DNA of 64,000 nucleotides from Paraburkholderia sp. CNPSo 3272 (GTDB taxonomy: Bacteria > Pseudomonadota > Gammaproteobacteria > Burkholderiales > Burkholderiaceae). The stretch is from the NCBI RefSeq assembly GCF_024206495.1, contig NZ_JAMBPQ010000030.1:16980-80979 (forward strand). The letters are read 5' to 3'. Both the position numbers and the translations under genes were made by a program. The notes below the pieces were generated by a model that saw nothing but the letters and a program-made list of their open reading frames with translations, was not told the DNA's origin and did not search any database. Shown here piece by piece: positions 27,293 to 35,361 of the stretch; the first letter of the stretch is position 1, and every line of letters starts with the position of its first letter.

Positions 27293-27318
27293 TTGACAGC
27301 AGGGCGCTGACGTATAAT
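27293..27318 (+). promoter_or_regulatory. Promoter-like pair upstream of waaC
   Basis: A perfect TTGACA (27293-27298) and a perfect TATAAT (27313-27318) face waaC. The spacer is only 14 nt, shorter than the usual 16-18, so the -10 may be used with another -35 or an activator. Confidence 0.5.
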
Positions 27319-27398
27319 CGCGGGTCCCGCGAGCTCGTTGCTCGCGCCCGGCCAAGCGTGCTGCCGCAGTCGCGCCTGGTCCGTCAGTTTTCGGTATC

Positions 27399-28400
27399 AT
27401 GGACCGCATTCTTATAGTCAAAGTCACGTCCTTGGGCGATATCGTCCATGGTCAACCTATTGTCGCGGACCTGCACCGAGCCTTCCCGGGCGTGAAGGTG
27501 GACTGGGCGGCCGACGGCGCATTCACCGACATCCTGAGCTGGAATCCCGGCATCGACCGCGTGCTCGGCGCGCCGCTGCGCCGCTTCAAGCGCGCGCGCA
27601 GCATGGCCGACCTGAAAGCCATCGCCGCTTCGATCGGCGAGTTGCGCGCTGAAAAGTACGACGCGATCCTCGACCTGCACGGCGTGTACAAAAGCGCGAT
27701 CATCGCGTTTCTCGCGCGCGGGCGGCTGCGCTTTGGCTACCGGCGCGAAAGCCTCGGCGAGACGGGCGCGGCATTCGCCTACAACCGGCGCTACCCGTCG
27801 CGCGAAGATCTGCTTGCCTGGGAGGGCCTGCGCAAGACCGTGGGTGATACCTTCGGCTACACGATCGATAGCGCGCCGGATTTCGGGCTCGTCGTCCCCA
27901 AGTCCGTCACGCCGCTGGCCGGCGCCGTGCACGCGCCTTACGCCCTGCTCTTTCACGCGACGTCCAGCGACGAGAAAAAGTGGCCCGTGACGCACTGGCA
28001 CCGTGTGGGCGCGCATCTGCGCGAATTGGGCCTGACCGCGCTGCTGCCGTGGGGCTCAGAGGCCGAACGCCGCGAAGGCGAGGCGATTGCCGCAGGTGTC
28101 CCCGGCGCGGTCGTGCTGCCGAAGCTCAGCGTGACCGAGGTGGCCCAGCATATCGACGCCGCAGCGCTCGTGGTCGGCACCGACACGGGTTTCGTGCACC
28201 TGGCTAGCGCCGTGGGCCGCCCCACGGTCATGATCTTCACCGCGACGTCGGCGCGCCACTTCGGCATCAACGTGCCCGGCCGCTCGATGTCGCTCGGCGA
28301 CGCGGGGCGTCCCGCCGAGATCAGCGAAGTTTGCTCGGCCATCTCCGCCGTGCTGCCGGCTATGTGCCGCGCCACGCCGCCCATACCGGCTGCGCGCTGA
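27399..28400 (+). CDS. waaC: Lipopolysaccharide heptosyltransferase I
   Basis: 333 residues of GT9. MDRILIVKVTSLGDIVHGQP at the N-terminus is the diagnostic WaaC opening (the S-L-G-D-I loop binds the Kdo acceptor). The C-terminal donor half contains LLFHATSSDEKKWPVTHW and the VGTDTGFVHLASAVGRPTVM segment that holds ADP-heptose. It adds the first L-glycero-D-manno-heptose to Kdo2-lipid A in the cytoplasm. Transcribed away from the other core genes and followed by a GC hairpin. Confidence 0.95.
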   Translation: MDRILIVKVTSLGDIVHGQPIVADLHRAFPGVKVDWAADGAFTDILSWNPGIDRVLGAPLRRFKRARSMADLKAIAASIGELRAEKYDAILDLHGVYKSAIIAFLARGRLRFGYRRESLGETGAAFAYNRRYPSREDLLAWEGLRKTVGDTFGYTIDSAPDFGLVVPKSVTPLAGAVHAPYALLFHATSSDEKKWPVTHWHRVGAHLRELGLTALLPWGSEAERREGEAIAAGVPGAVVLPKLSVTEVAQHIDAAALVVGTDTGFVHLASAVGRPTVMIFTATSARHFGINVPGRSMSLGDAGRPAEISEVCSAISAVLPAMCRATPPIPAAR

Positions 28401-28405
28401 TACTG

Positions 28406-28436
28406 GCGTCCCGCTCGCGATTTTGCAGCGGGACGC
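28406..28436 (+). terminator. Hairpin after waaC
   Basis: A 10-bp perfect stem (GCGTCCCGCT/AGCGGGACGC) with an 11-nt loop begins 6 nt after the waaC stop. There is no T-run, so it could be a terminator helper or a 3'-end stabiliser. Confidence 0.55.
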
Positions 28437-28675
28437 ATCCGCGGTCTCCCGACATTACGCGCCAGATCATCCGGCGTCCCGTGGACGCGCCCTTGACCTC
28501 CGCATCGCCCGTTCAGGCCTGTCTGACGGGGCACGCGCGGATTCTCCCGTCCGCTGGAAGACTCCTTTCGGTGTTCAAGGGTTAACCCTGATCTCCATCA
28601 AGCCTAGACTGCGTACATCGGTCGCATGCCCACACAGTCGCACGTCGACCGCCTATCCAACTGGAGGTCGTTTCC

Positions 28676-28993
28676 ATGAAGTCCCTGATTCAAGCCGTTG
28701 CCGTCGCCACCGTTCTTGCCGCTGCCGCTCTGCCCACCGCTTCGTTTGCGCAGTCACACTCGACCATCACCCGCGCCCAGGTGCGCGCCGAACTTGTGCA
28801 GCTCCAGCAGGTCGGCTACCGCGTCGGTGATGGCGACAACGCCCACTATCCCGAAGCAATCCAGGCCGCCCAGGCGAAGGTCGCCGCGTTGAATGGCGCA
28901 AACAGCAGCTACGGCGGCGTGGCGAACGCCTCGCAATCGGGCGGCCGCGGCACGGTTTCGCCCGAAGACTGGAACGCGATGTACTCGCGCTAA
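28676..28993 (+). CDS. DUF4148 domain-containing exported protein
   Basis: 105 residues. A clear Sec signal peptide ends ASFAQS at about residue 26. The mature part ITRAQVRAELVQLQQVGY followed by HYPEAIQAAQAKVAA is the defining DUF4148 segment, a family expanded in Burkholderiaceae, periplasmic, of unknown function. TGGAGG precedes the ATG. It stands alone between waaC and mnmH; about 240 nt upstream are non-coding and contain a TAGACT -10-like element. Confidence 0.88.
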   Translation: MKSLIQAVAVATVLAAAALPTASFAQSHSTITRAQVRAELVQLQQVGYRVGDGDNAHYPEAIQAAQAKVAALNGANSSYGGVANASQSGGRGTVSPEDWNAMYSR

Positions 28994-29047
28994 GCCATCG
29001 CGGCGCGCGCGCCTTTCGTGAAATCCGCGAAGAGGGAAGGGGATGCG

Positions 29048-30175
29048 TCAGACGGTGCGAGGCGCTTCGGCTTCGGTGCTCGCAGGTTCTGCGGCGTACG
29101 ACGTTTCCTCCAGTTGCGCGAGCAGCGTGCGGGCTTGCGCGAGGGTGTCGCCCGTCATGGGCCGGAAGGCGAAGTGCAGCGATTTTTCGAGCTTCGCGAA
29201 GTTGCGCCGCGTGCTGCGTGTGTAGGCGGGATCGTAGTGCTGCGCGACGAGCGCCTCGTAAAGCTCCGCCCTGCGATCTTCGTCGAGCAGCTTGCACCAC
29301 GATTCGATACGCTCGCGCCCGTGCAGCGGCGTGAGCTTGTTCAGTTGCTCGCGGAAATAGGTACGTTCATCGAACAAATGCCCGTACTCCTCGAGCAGCA
29401 AGTCGATACGTTCTTTGCGCGCGACGTCGAGTACGACACAAGGCGCGGCATGCAGACGTTCGACGAGCGCGGGCGGCAGCGTGATGACGCCGATGCGCCG
29501 GCTTTCGGCCTCGACAAACACGGGGCGCGTGGCGTCGAAGCCGCGCAGCGTCTGCACGAGCGCCGTATCGAACGACTTTTGTGACGGCTGCACCCGCTCG
29601 GGCAGCGCGCCCAGCAACGAACCGCGATGCGCGGCGAGCGCTTCGAGGTCGAGCATCTGCGCGTTCGCTTGTCCCAGCGCCTTCAAGAGGCGCGTCTTGC
29701 CGCTGCCGGTCGGCCCTGCCACCACGATATAGCGAAATCCTTCGGGCAGCGTGCCAAGCGCCTCCACGATCGTATGCCGGTACGCCTTGTATCCGCCGTC
29801 CAGTTGGCGCGCGCGCCAGCCGATCATGTTGAACCAGGCCGTCATCGAGCCGGAGCGCTTGCCGCCGCGCCAGCAGTAGATGAGCGGGCGCCAGTTGCGC
29901 GGACGGTCGGCAAACAGCGTGTCGAGATGCGTGGCGATATTGCGCGCCACCATGGCCGCGCCAACCCGCGTTGCCTCGAAGGGCGAATCCTTGTACATCG
30001 TCCCCACGATCACGCGCTCCTCGTTGCTGAGCACGGGCGCGTTGATCGCGCCGGGAACGTGGTCCTCGGCAAATTCGAGCGGCGTTCTTACGTCGACGAT
30101 CTCGTCGAATTCGCCGATCTGTTCAATTGTGACGCGCTGGTGATTCAACTGCGGTGCTCCGGTGATGCCTGCCAC
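29048..30175 (-). CDS. mnmH: tRNA 2-selenouridine synthase
   Basis: About 375 residues. An N-terminal rhodanese domain holds the catalytic Cys in YCWRGGKRSGSM (about residue 100). A P-loop follows in VAGPTGSGKTRLLKAL (about residue 155), giving the fused layout of MnmH/SelU, which replaces sulfur with selenium (via geranyl-thiouridine) at tRNA wobble uridine using selenophosphate. The start is ambiguous: GTG at 30175 lies 9 nt after the rng stop, but the TTG at 30148 has GGAG 8 nt upstream. selD is not in this window. Probably co-transcribed with rng. Confidence 0.92.
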   Translation of the reverse strand: MAGITGAPQLNHQRVTIEQIGEFDEIVDVRTPLEFAEDHVPGAINAPVLSNEERVIVGTMYKDSPFEATRVGAAMVARNIATHLDTLFADRPRNWRPLIYCWRGGKRSGSMTAWFNMIGWRARQLDGGYKAYRHTIVEALGTLPEGFRYIVVAGPTGSGKTRLLKALGQANAQMLDLEALAAHRGSLLGALPERVQPSQKSFDTALVQTLRGFDATRPVFVEAESRRIGVITLPPALVERLHAAPCVVLDVARKERIDLLLEEYGHLFDERTYFREQLNKLTPLHGRERIESWCKLLDEDRRAELYEALVAQHYDPAYTRSTRRNFAKLEKSLHFAFRPMTGDTLAQARTLLAQLEETSYAAEPASTEAEAPRTV

Positions 30176-30184
30176 GGCGTCGCG

Positions 30185-31654
30185 CTACATCAGCACGATG
30201 TCGTATTGTTCCTGACTCAAATTCGACTCCACCTGCAACGAAACCGGCTTGCCGATGAAGTCGATCAACATGGCGAGATGCTGCGACTCTTCCTCGAGAA
30301 AGAGGTCGATGACCTGCTGTGAAGCGACCACGCGAAACTCGCGCGGATTGAATTGGCGCGACTCGCGCAGAATTTCACGCAGCACGTCGTAGCAAACGGT
30401 GCGCGCGGTCTTCACCTGGCCTTTGCCGAGGCAAGTCGGGCACGGCTCGCACAGCACGTGCGCAAGCGATTCGCGCGTGCGCTTGCGCGTCATCTCCACG
30501 AGCCCCAACTGCGAGAAACCATTCACGGTCACGCGCGTGCGGTCGCGCGAAAGCGCCTTCTTCAGCTCGCCGAGCACCTGGTCGCGATGCTCGACGTTCT
30601 CCATGTCGATGAAGTCGATGATGATCACGCCGCCCAGATTGCGCAGACGCAATTGCCGCGCGATCGTATGCGCCGCTTCGAGATTGGTCTTGAAGATCGT
30701 GTCGTCGAAGTTGCGCGCGCCGACGTAGCCGCCCGTGTTCACGTCGATGGTCGTCATCGCCTCGGTCTGGTCGATCACGAGGTAGCCGCCCGACTTGAGA
30801 TCCACGCGGCGCGAGAGTGCGCGCTGGATTTCGGCCTCGATGTTGTAGAGGTCAAAGAGCGGCCGCTCGCCCGAGTAGTGATGCAGCTTCGGCAGCACGG
30901 CGGGCGTGAATTCGGTGGCGAACTCCGTGAGCTTCTGGAACGTTTCGCGCGAATCGACCTGAATGCGCGAGGTCTCGTCGTTCACGAAGTCGCGCAGCAC
31001 GCGCTGCGAGAGATTCAGGTCTTGATACAGCAGGCTCGTGGCGGGCACGCGCTGCGCCTGGGCGAGTATCGTCGCCCACGTCTTGCGCAGATACGTGACG
31101 TCCGCCGCAAGCTCTTCGCTTGTGGCGTCTTCAGCGATCGTGCGCACGATATAGCCGCCTTTTTCGTCGGCGGGCAGCACGGCCGTGAGGCGGGCGCGCA
31201 CCGCTTCGCGCTCGGCCTCGCTCTCGATCTTCTGCGAGATGCCGATGTGCGGTTCCTGCGGCAAATAGACCAGCGTGCGGCCCGCTATGCTCACCTGCGT
31301 CGAAAGCCGTGCGCCCTTCGTGCCGATCGGATCCTTCACGACCTGCACCATGAGCGTTTGCCCTTCGAACACGGTCTTTTCGATGGGCTGATGATGCACG
31401 CTCGCATGCGCTTCGCCGGCAATGCGCGGATGCCAGATATCGGCCACATGCAGGAACGCGGCGCGTTCGAGACCGATGTCGATGAACGCGGACTGCATGC
31501 CCGGCAGCACGCGCACGACCTTGCCGAGATAGACGTTGCCGACGCGCCCGCGCGACAGCGTGCGCTCGACGTGAAGCTCCTGTACTGCGCCTTGCTGGAC
31601 CAATGCGACGCGCGTCTCCTGGGGCGTGACGTTGATCAGGATTTCTTCGTTCAT
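30185..31654 (-). CDS. rng: Ribonuclease G
   Basis: 489 residues of the RNase E/G family, matching the length of RNase G rather than RNase E. The S1 domain lies near residues 37-125 (GNVYLGKVVRVLPGMQSAF), the DNase I-like catalytic domain has VIIIDFIDMENVEHRD with the metal-binding Asp (about residue 345), and the Zn-link is CEPCPTCLGKG (about residue 405). It processes 16S rRNA 5' ends and decays selected mRNAs. ATG 31654 is used because the frame upstream belongs to the overlapping maf region. It starts 8 nt after the maf stop. Confidence 0.95.
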   Translation of the reverse strand: MNEEILINVTPQETRVALVQQGAVQELHVERTLSRGRVGNVYLGKVVRVLPGMQSAFIDIGLERAAFLHVADIWHPRIAGEAHASVHHQPIEKTVFEGQTLMVQVVKDPIGTKGARLSTQVSIAGRTLVYLPQEPHIGISQKIESEAEREAVRARLTAVLPADEKGGYIVRTIAEDATSEELAADVTYLRKTWATILAQAQRVPATSLLYQDLNLSQRVLRDFVNDETSRIQVDSRETFQKLTEFATEFTPAVLPKLHHYSGERPLFDLYNIEAEIQRALSRRVDLKSGGYLVIDQTEAMTTIDVNTGGYVGARNFDDTIFKTNLEAAHTIARQLRLRNLGGVIIIDFIDMENVEHRDQVLGELKKALSRDRTRVTVNGFSQLGLVEMTRKRTRESLAHVLCEPCPTCLGKGQVKTARTVCYDVLREILRESRQFNPREFRVVASQQVIDLFLEEESQHLAMLIDFIGKPVSLQVESNLSQEQYDIVLM

Positions 31655-31662
31655 GATTTGTT

Positions 31663-32286
31663 CTAGAAGTCGATGCCCGCGGCGCGCAGGAGAGCGGCCG
31701 TTTCGAATAGTGGCAAACCCATGATACCCGAATAGGACCCGTCGATTCGCTCGACGAATTCCGCCGCGCGGCCCTGTATGCCGTATGCGCCGGCCTTGCC
31801 GAACGGCTCGCCGCTCGCCACGTAGCGCGCGATCGCGGCGGGCAGCGCGGGGGCGAAGCGCACGTGCGAACGCGAGACCGCGACGGGCAGGCACACCCCT
31901 TCGGCGTTGACCACGGCCACCGCCGTGAGCACTTCGTGCTCGCGCCCGGCGAGGCGCTCGAGCATCGCATAGGCAACGGCCGCGTCGTGCGGCTTGCCGA
32001 GAATATGGCCGTCGATGGAGACCGTGGTGTCGGCGGTCAGAATCGGCGCGTGCTTGTGCGAGCCAGCGACGAGGCGCGCGCGGGCGGCGTCGGCCTTTGC
32101 AGCGCACACGCGCTCGACATAGACGGCGGCTTGCTCGCCGGGCAGCGCGACTTCGAGCGCTTCGGCGTCTTCGTCGGGGCGCGGCAGCAGCAGCTCGAAG
32201 CGCACGCCGAGCTGCTGCAGCAGCTCCTGGCGGCGCGGGCTCTGCGAGGCGAGATAGACGAACGGATAGGGCGCGTTGGTGGGCAT
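31663..32286 (-). CDS. maf: Maf-family nucleoside triphosphate pyrophosphatase
   Basis: 207 residues. The N-terminal LASQSPRRQELLQQLG is the Maf fingerprint; the central ADTTVSIDGHILGKP contains the catalytic Asp. The C-terminal YGIQGRAAEFVERIDGSYSG completes the fold. Maf proteins hydrolyse dTTP/UTP or modified NTPs to monophosphates, preventing misincorporation. Which subfamily (YhdE-like dTTP/UTP or YceF-like m7GTP) is hard to tell. It belongs to the conserved nadD-rsfS-rlmH-maf-rng array. Confidence 0.93.
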   Translation of the reverse strand: MPTNAPYPFVYLASQSPRRQELLQQLGVRFELLLPRPDEDAEALEVALPGEQAAVYVERVCAAKADAARARLVAGSHKHAPILTADTTVSIDGHILGKPHDAAVAYAMLERLAGREHEVLTAVAVVNAEGVCLPVAVSRSHVRFAPALPAAIARYVASGEPFGKAGAYGIQGRAAEFVERIDGSYSGIMGLPLFETAALLRAAGIDF

Positions 32287-32420
32287 CGGAGCGTCTTTGT
32301 CGTTACGGACTTCGGGTTGACGTGCGCGCCTGCCATTTCGGGCGCAAGCGGGGCTCGAGCGGGGCGCAAGCTGCGCGCAGGCGCACGACGAAAAGCGGCG
32401 CTCTCGCGCTTATACCTGCA

Positions 32421-32891
32421 TCACACGCGATGATAGGGGTGATTCTGCGTGATGGTCCACGCGCGGTAAAGCTGCTCGGCCAGCAGCACGCGCACCATCG
32501 CATGCGGCAGCGTGAGGGAGGACAGGCGCAGGAGCGTGTCGGCGCGCGCCTTGAGTTCGGGGTCGAGGCCGTCCGCGCCGCCAATCAGGAACGCCACGTC
32601 GCGGCCGTCTTGCTGCCACAGCGGCAGCGCACGGGCGAGCTGCATCGTGGTCCAGTCCTTGCCGCGTTCGTCGAGCGCGACGATGCGCGCGTTCTTCGGC
32701 AGCGCGGCTTCGATGCGCGTGCGCTCGGCCGCCATGACGCTCTCGGCTGCGCGGCCCGACGAACGCTGCTCGGGCTTCACCTCGCGCAGCTCGATGCGCA
32801 GCTCCGGCGGCATGCGCTTCGTATATTCCTCGAAGCCCTCAGCGATCCAGTCCGGCATCTTGTGGCCGACGGCGACGATATGCAGTTTCAT
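32421..32891 (-). CDS. rlmH: 23S rRNA pseudouridine(1915) N3-methyltransferase RlmH
   Basis: 156 residues, the standard length. It opens MKLHIVAVGHKMPDWI and has the SPOUT knot with FLIGGADGLD as the SAM-binding loop and the invariant C-terminal YRAWTITQNHPYHR. It methylates pseudouridine 1915 in helix 69 of assembled 70S ribosomes. It lies 37 nt after rsfS in the same direction, consistent with the universal rsfS-rlmH pairing. Confidence 0.96.
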   Translation of the reverse strand: MKLHIVAVGHKMPDWIAEGFEEYTKRMPPELRIELREVKPEQRSSGRAAESVMAAERTRIEAALPKNARIVALDERGKDWTTMQLARALPLWQQDGRDVAFLIGGADGLDPELKARADTLLRLSSLTLPHAMVRVLLAEQLYRAWTITQNHPYHRV

Positions 32892-32928
32892 CGTGCAGGT
32901 CGATGGTCGTTTGCGAGCGCGCTGCCGC

Positions 32929-33396
32929 TTACTTCGCGGTTTTACGCGCAGCGCTCTTGCGCGCGGGCTTCTTGACGGCCGGCGCGACTTCTTCGTCTTC
33001 GTCTTCGTCGTCCATCGGCTCGCTCGGGCGCGCGCCCACGAAGCCCGTGTTGGTCGCGAGCTTCACGCGGACCGGCTTGTCGCCCCAGATTTCCTCAAGG
33101 TTGTAGTACTGGCGCAGCGCGGGCTGGAGGATGTGGACGACCGCGTCGCCGCAATCCACGAGCACCCATTCGCCGATGTCCTCGCCTTCCGTGCTGACGA
33201 TGTCGCCGCCGGCTTCCTTGACCTTCTCGCGCACGCTGTTGGCGAGCGCCTTGGTCTGGCGGTTCGAGGTGCCGCTCGCGACGACCACGCGGTCGAACAG
33301 CTCGGTCAGATGGCTCGTGTTGAAGACGCGGATGTCTTGTGCCTTGACGTCTTCGAGACCGTCGACGATGGCGCGTTGAAGTTTGCGGATGTCCAT
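32929..33396 (-). CDS. rsfS: Ribosomal silencing factor RsfS
   Basis: 155 residues. The core (about residues 1-115) contains KAQDIRVFNTSHLTELFDRVVVASGTS and GEWVLVDCGDAVVHILQPALRQYYNLEEIW, the Iojap fold that binds L14 and blocks subunit joining in stationary phase. A Burkholderia-type tail follows: an acidic DDEDEDEE run and then a Lys/Ala-rich basic end (KKPARKSAARK). It starts 2 nt from the nadD stop, so translation is probably coupled. Confidence 0.95.
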   Translation of the reverse strand: MDIRKLQRAIVDGLEDVKAQDIRVFNTSHLTELFDRVVVASGTSNRQTKALANSVREKVKEAGGDIVSTEGEDIGEWVLVDCGDAVVHILQPALRQYYNLEEIWGDKPVRVKLATNTGFVGARPSEPMDDEDEDEEVAPAVKKPARKSAARKTAK

Positions 33397-33398
33397 AG

Positions 33399-34130
33399 TT
33401 ACCCGTGATGCAGATAGAGATGATGTTGAAGGATATAGTCCCACACGGCCGCAGGAAGCTTGTCGGCGGCGGTGCCGCGACGTTGCCCGCTTGCCACGCA
33501 GGCCGGCAGGTCGCGCCGGATTTCGGTCGCCGAAACGTCGAGCGAGAGCGTTTCGTCGACCAGCAGGCGGCCGTGCGGCGTCGTCGCAAGCGCGGCGGCG
33601 CTTGCGCGGCGGGCGGCGGCTTCGTGCGCGACTTCGGGCGGCAGCGCCGTGAAGTCGAAGCCGGGGCGGCTCGCCACGCCCAGATGCGCGAGCGCGAAAA
33701 GCTCGCGCCATTCGTGCCACGAATCGAGGTGCAGCAGTTGATCGGCGCCCATTAACAGCGTGAGCGCCGCTTTCTCGTTGCTCGCGTTGCCGTCGACGTC
33801 GCGCCTCTCGCGCCAGCGGCGCAGCGTTTCTACCGTGTAGGTCGGGCCGTTGTGCTCGATTTCGTCGGCGTCCACTGTCACCGTCACGCCCGGCAGCGCG
33901 AGCGCGGCAGCGGCGGCGCGCGTCATGGCGAGCCGATGCTGCGCCGCGGTCACGCCCGGCTTCTGCCACGGTTGCCCAGCGGGCAGCAGGATCAGCTCGT
34001 TCAGGCCCAGCACGCGCGCAAAATGGCGTGCGAGCGCGAGGTGGCCCTCGTGGATCGGATCGAACGTGCCGCCGAGCAGCCCGACGCGCCGTTCGAGCGC
34101 GTTGGGCGGGACGATGAAAGCTTGCGTCAC
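33399..34130 (-). CDS. nadD: Nicotinate-nucleotide adenylyltransferase
   Basis: 243 residues. GLLGGTFDPIHEGHLALAR carries the HxGH-type nucleotidyl-transfer motif, and SATEIRRDLPACVASG near the C-terminus is the ISSTxIR equivalent. It forms NaAD from NaMN and ATP in NAD synthesis. The start is GTG at 34130, 4 nt after the hemF stop; no ATG lies at a suitable position, and the N-terminal extension before the first strand is only about 15 residues. First of the nadD-rsfS-rlmH-maf-rng series. Confidence 0.95.
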   Translation of the reverse strand: MTQAFIVPPNALERRVGLLGGTFDPIHEGHLALARHFARVLGLNELILLPAGQPWQKPGVTAAQHRLAMTRAAAAALALPGVTVTVDADEIEHNGPTYTVETLRRWRERRDVDGNASNEKAALTLLMGADQLLHLDSWHEWRELFALAHLGVASRPGFDFTALPPEVAHEAAARRASAAALATTPHGRLLVDETLSLDVSATEIRRDLPACVASGQRRGTAADKLPAAVWDYILQHHLYLHHG

Positions 34131-34134
34131 GGCG

Positions 34135-35070
34135 TCAGACCCAGTCGCGCACGGGCAGGAAGTCGCTGTAGAGGCGCGCTTCCGGCGTGCCCGGCTGCGG
34201 CTGCCAGTCGTAGCGCCAGGTGGCGCCCGGCGGCATCGACATGAGGATCGATTCCGTACGGCCGCCGCTTTGCAGGCCGAAATGCGTGCCGCGGTCCCAG
34301 ACCAGATTGAATTCGACGTAGCGGCCGCGCCGGTACGCCTGGAATTCGCGTTCGGCTTCGCCGTAGGGCGTTGCGCGGCGCTTTTCGATGATCGGCAGAT
34401 ACGCCTTCAGGAAACCGTCGCCCACGCTCCTGAGCATGGCGAACGCCTCGTCGAAGCCGCCAGTGGCGTAATCGTCGAAGAAAATGCCGCCCACGCCGCG
34501 CGCTTCGTTGCGGTGCTTCAGGAAAAAGTAGTCGTCGCACCAGCGCTTGAAGCGCGGGTACAGGTCCTCGCCATAGGGCGCGAGCGCGTCGCGGCACACG
34601 CCGTGGAAGTGCTGTGCGTCTTCCTCGAAGCCATAAAAAGGCGTGAGGTCCATGCCGCCGCCGAACCAGAACACCGGCGCCTCGCCCGACTTGGTGGCGA
34701 GCAGCATGCGCACGTTCATGTGCACGGTCGGGCAATACGGATTGCGCGGATGCAGCACGAGCGAAACACCCATCGCCTCGAAGCCGCGGCCGTTCAGTTC
34801 GGGGCGCGCCGCCGTTGCCGAGGGCGGCAAGGCGTCGCCGGAAACGTCGGAGAAGCCGATGCCCCCGCGCTCGAAGAACTCGCCGCCTTCGATGATGCGC
34901 GTGCAACCGCCGCCGCGCAGCTTCTCGCCGGGGCCGCGTTGCCAGTTGTCGGTGGCGAACGGCTTGCCGTCGAAGGCACCGAGCGTGTCGGCGATCTGCG
35001 TCTGCAGGCCGGCCAGCCAGGCGCGGACGGCGGCGCTGTCGGGGTAGGCGCTGTTAGAGGTGTCAGTCAT
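34135..35070 (-). CDS. hemF: Oxygen-dependent coproporphyrinogen III oxidase
   Basis: 311 residues. Conserved blocks are RGGGCTRIIEGGEFFERGGIG, HPRNPYCPTVHMNVR, WFGGGMDLTPFYGFEEDA, FFLKHRNEARGVGGIFFDDY and the C-terminal YVEFNLVWDRGTHFGLQSGG. It converts coproporphyrinogen III to protoporphyrinogen IX aerobically as a cytoplasmic homodimer. Its stop is 4 nt from nadD, so the two are likely co-transcribed. About 290 nt upstream to purD are non-coding, with a TACACT -10-like element on the minus strand. Confidence 0.96.
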   Translation of the reverse strand: MTDTSNSAYPDSAAVRAWLAGLQTQIADTLGAFDGKPFATDNWQRGPGEKLRGGGCTRIIEGGEFFERGGIGFSDVSGDALPPSATAARPELNGRGFEAMGVSLVLHPRNPYCPTVHMNVRMLLATKSGEAPVFWFGGGMDLTPFYGFEEDAQHFHGVCRDALAPYGEDLYPRFKRWCDDYFFLKHRNEARGVGGIFFDDYATGGFDEAFAMLRSVGDGFLKAYLPIIEKRRATPYGEAEREFQAYRRGRYVEFNLVWDRGTHFGLQSGGRTESILMSMPPGATWRYDWQPQPGTPEARLYSDFLPVRDWV

Positions 35071-35309
35071 CGATGAAATGGGGACGGCAGCGAGCGGGCG
35101 CTCGAATCGGTTATTCGTCGGGTTATTCGTTGGGTGACTCGGATAGACCGCCCGGCGCGGCCTGACAGCGGCAGTGTAGCGCCGATTGGCGCGCCCTCCG
35201 ACGCCAACGGCGGCCGCGTGGGCTGCCGGGCTGCACGCGCTTCCGACTGCTGCGCGGTGGATGGTTTTTCGGCGGGCGTAAACCGCCCAGACGAATACGC
35301 CGTGAGCGC

Positions 35310-35349
35310 GCCGGGGCGTGGCCGCTCGCATCGAAGCGGGCGCCCCGGC
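35310..35349 (-). terminator. Stem-loop after purD
   Basis: A 9-bp outer stem (GCCGGGGCG/CGCCCCGGC) encloses an inner 5-bp stem (CCGCT/AGCGG), 12 nt after the purD stop on the minus strand. It lacks a T-run, so factor-independent termination is uncertain. Confidence 0.45.
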
Positions 35350-35361
35350 AAAGCGCTGCGC

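Noticed and set aside
27300..27360. Possible tRNA near the waaC promoter
   Set aside because: No TTCGA arm or cloverleaf can be folded; only promoter-like hexamers are present.
31655..32107. N-terminal extension of the rng frame into maf
   Set aside because: The extra residues are Arg/Ala-rich and overlap the well-supported maf gene; RNase G begins MNEEILINVT at 31654.
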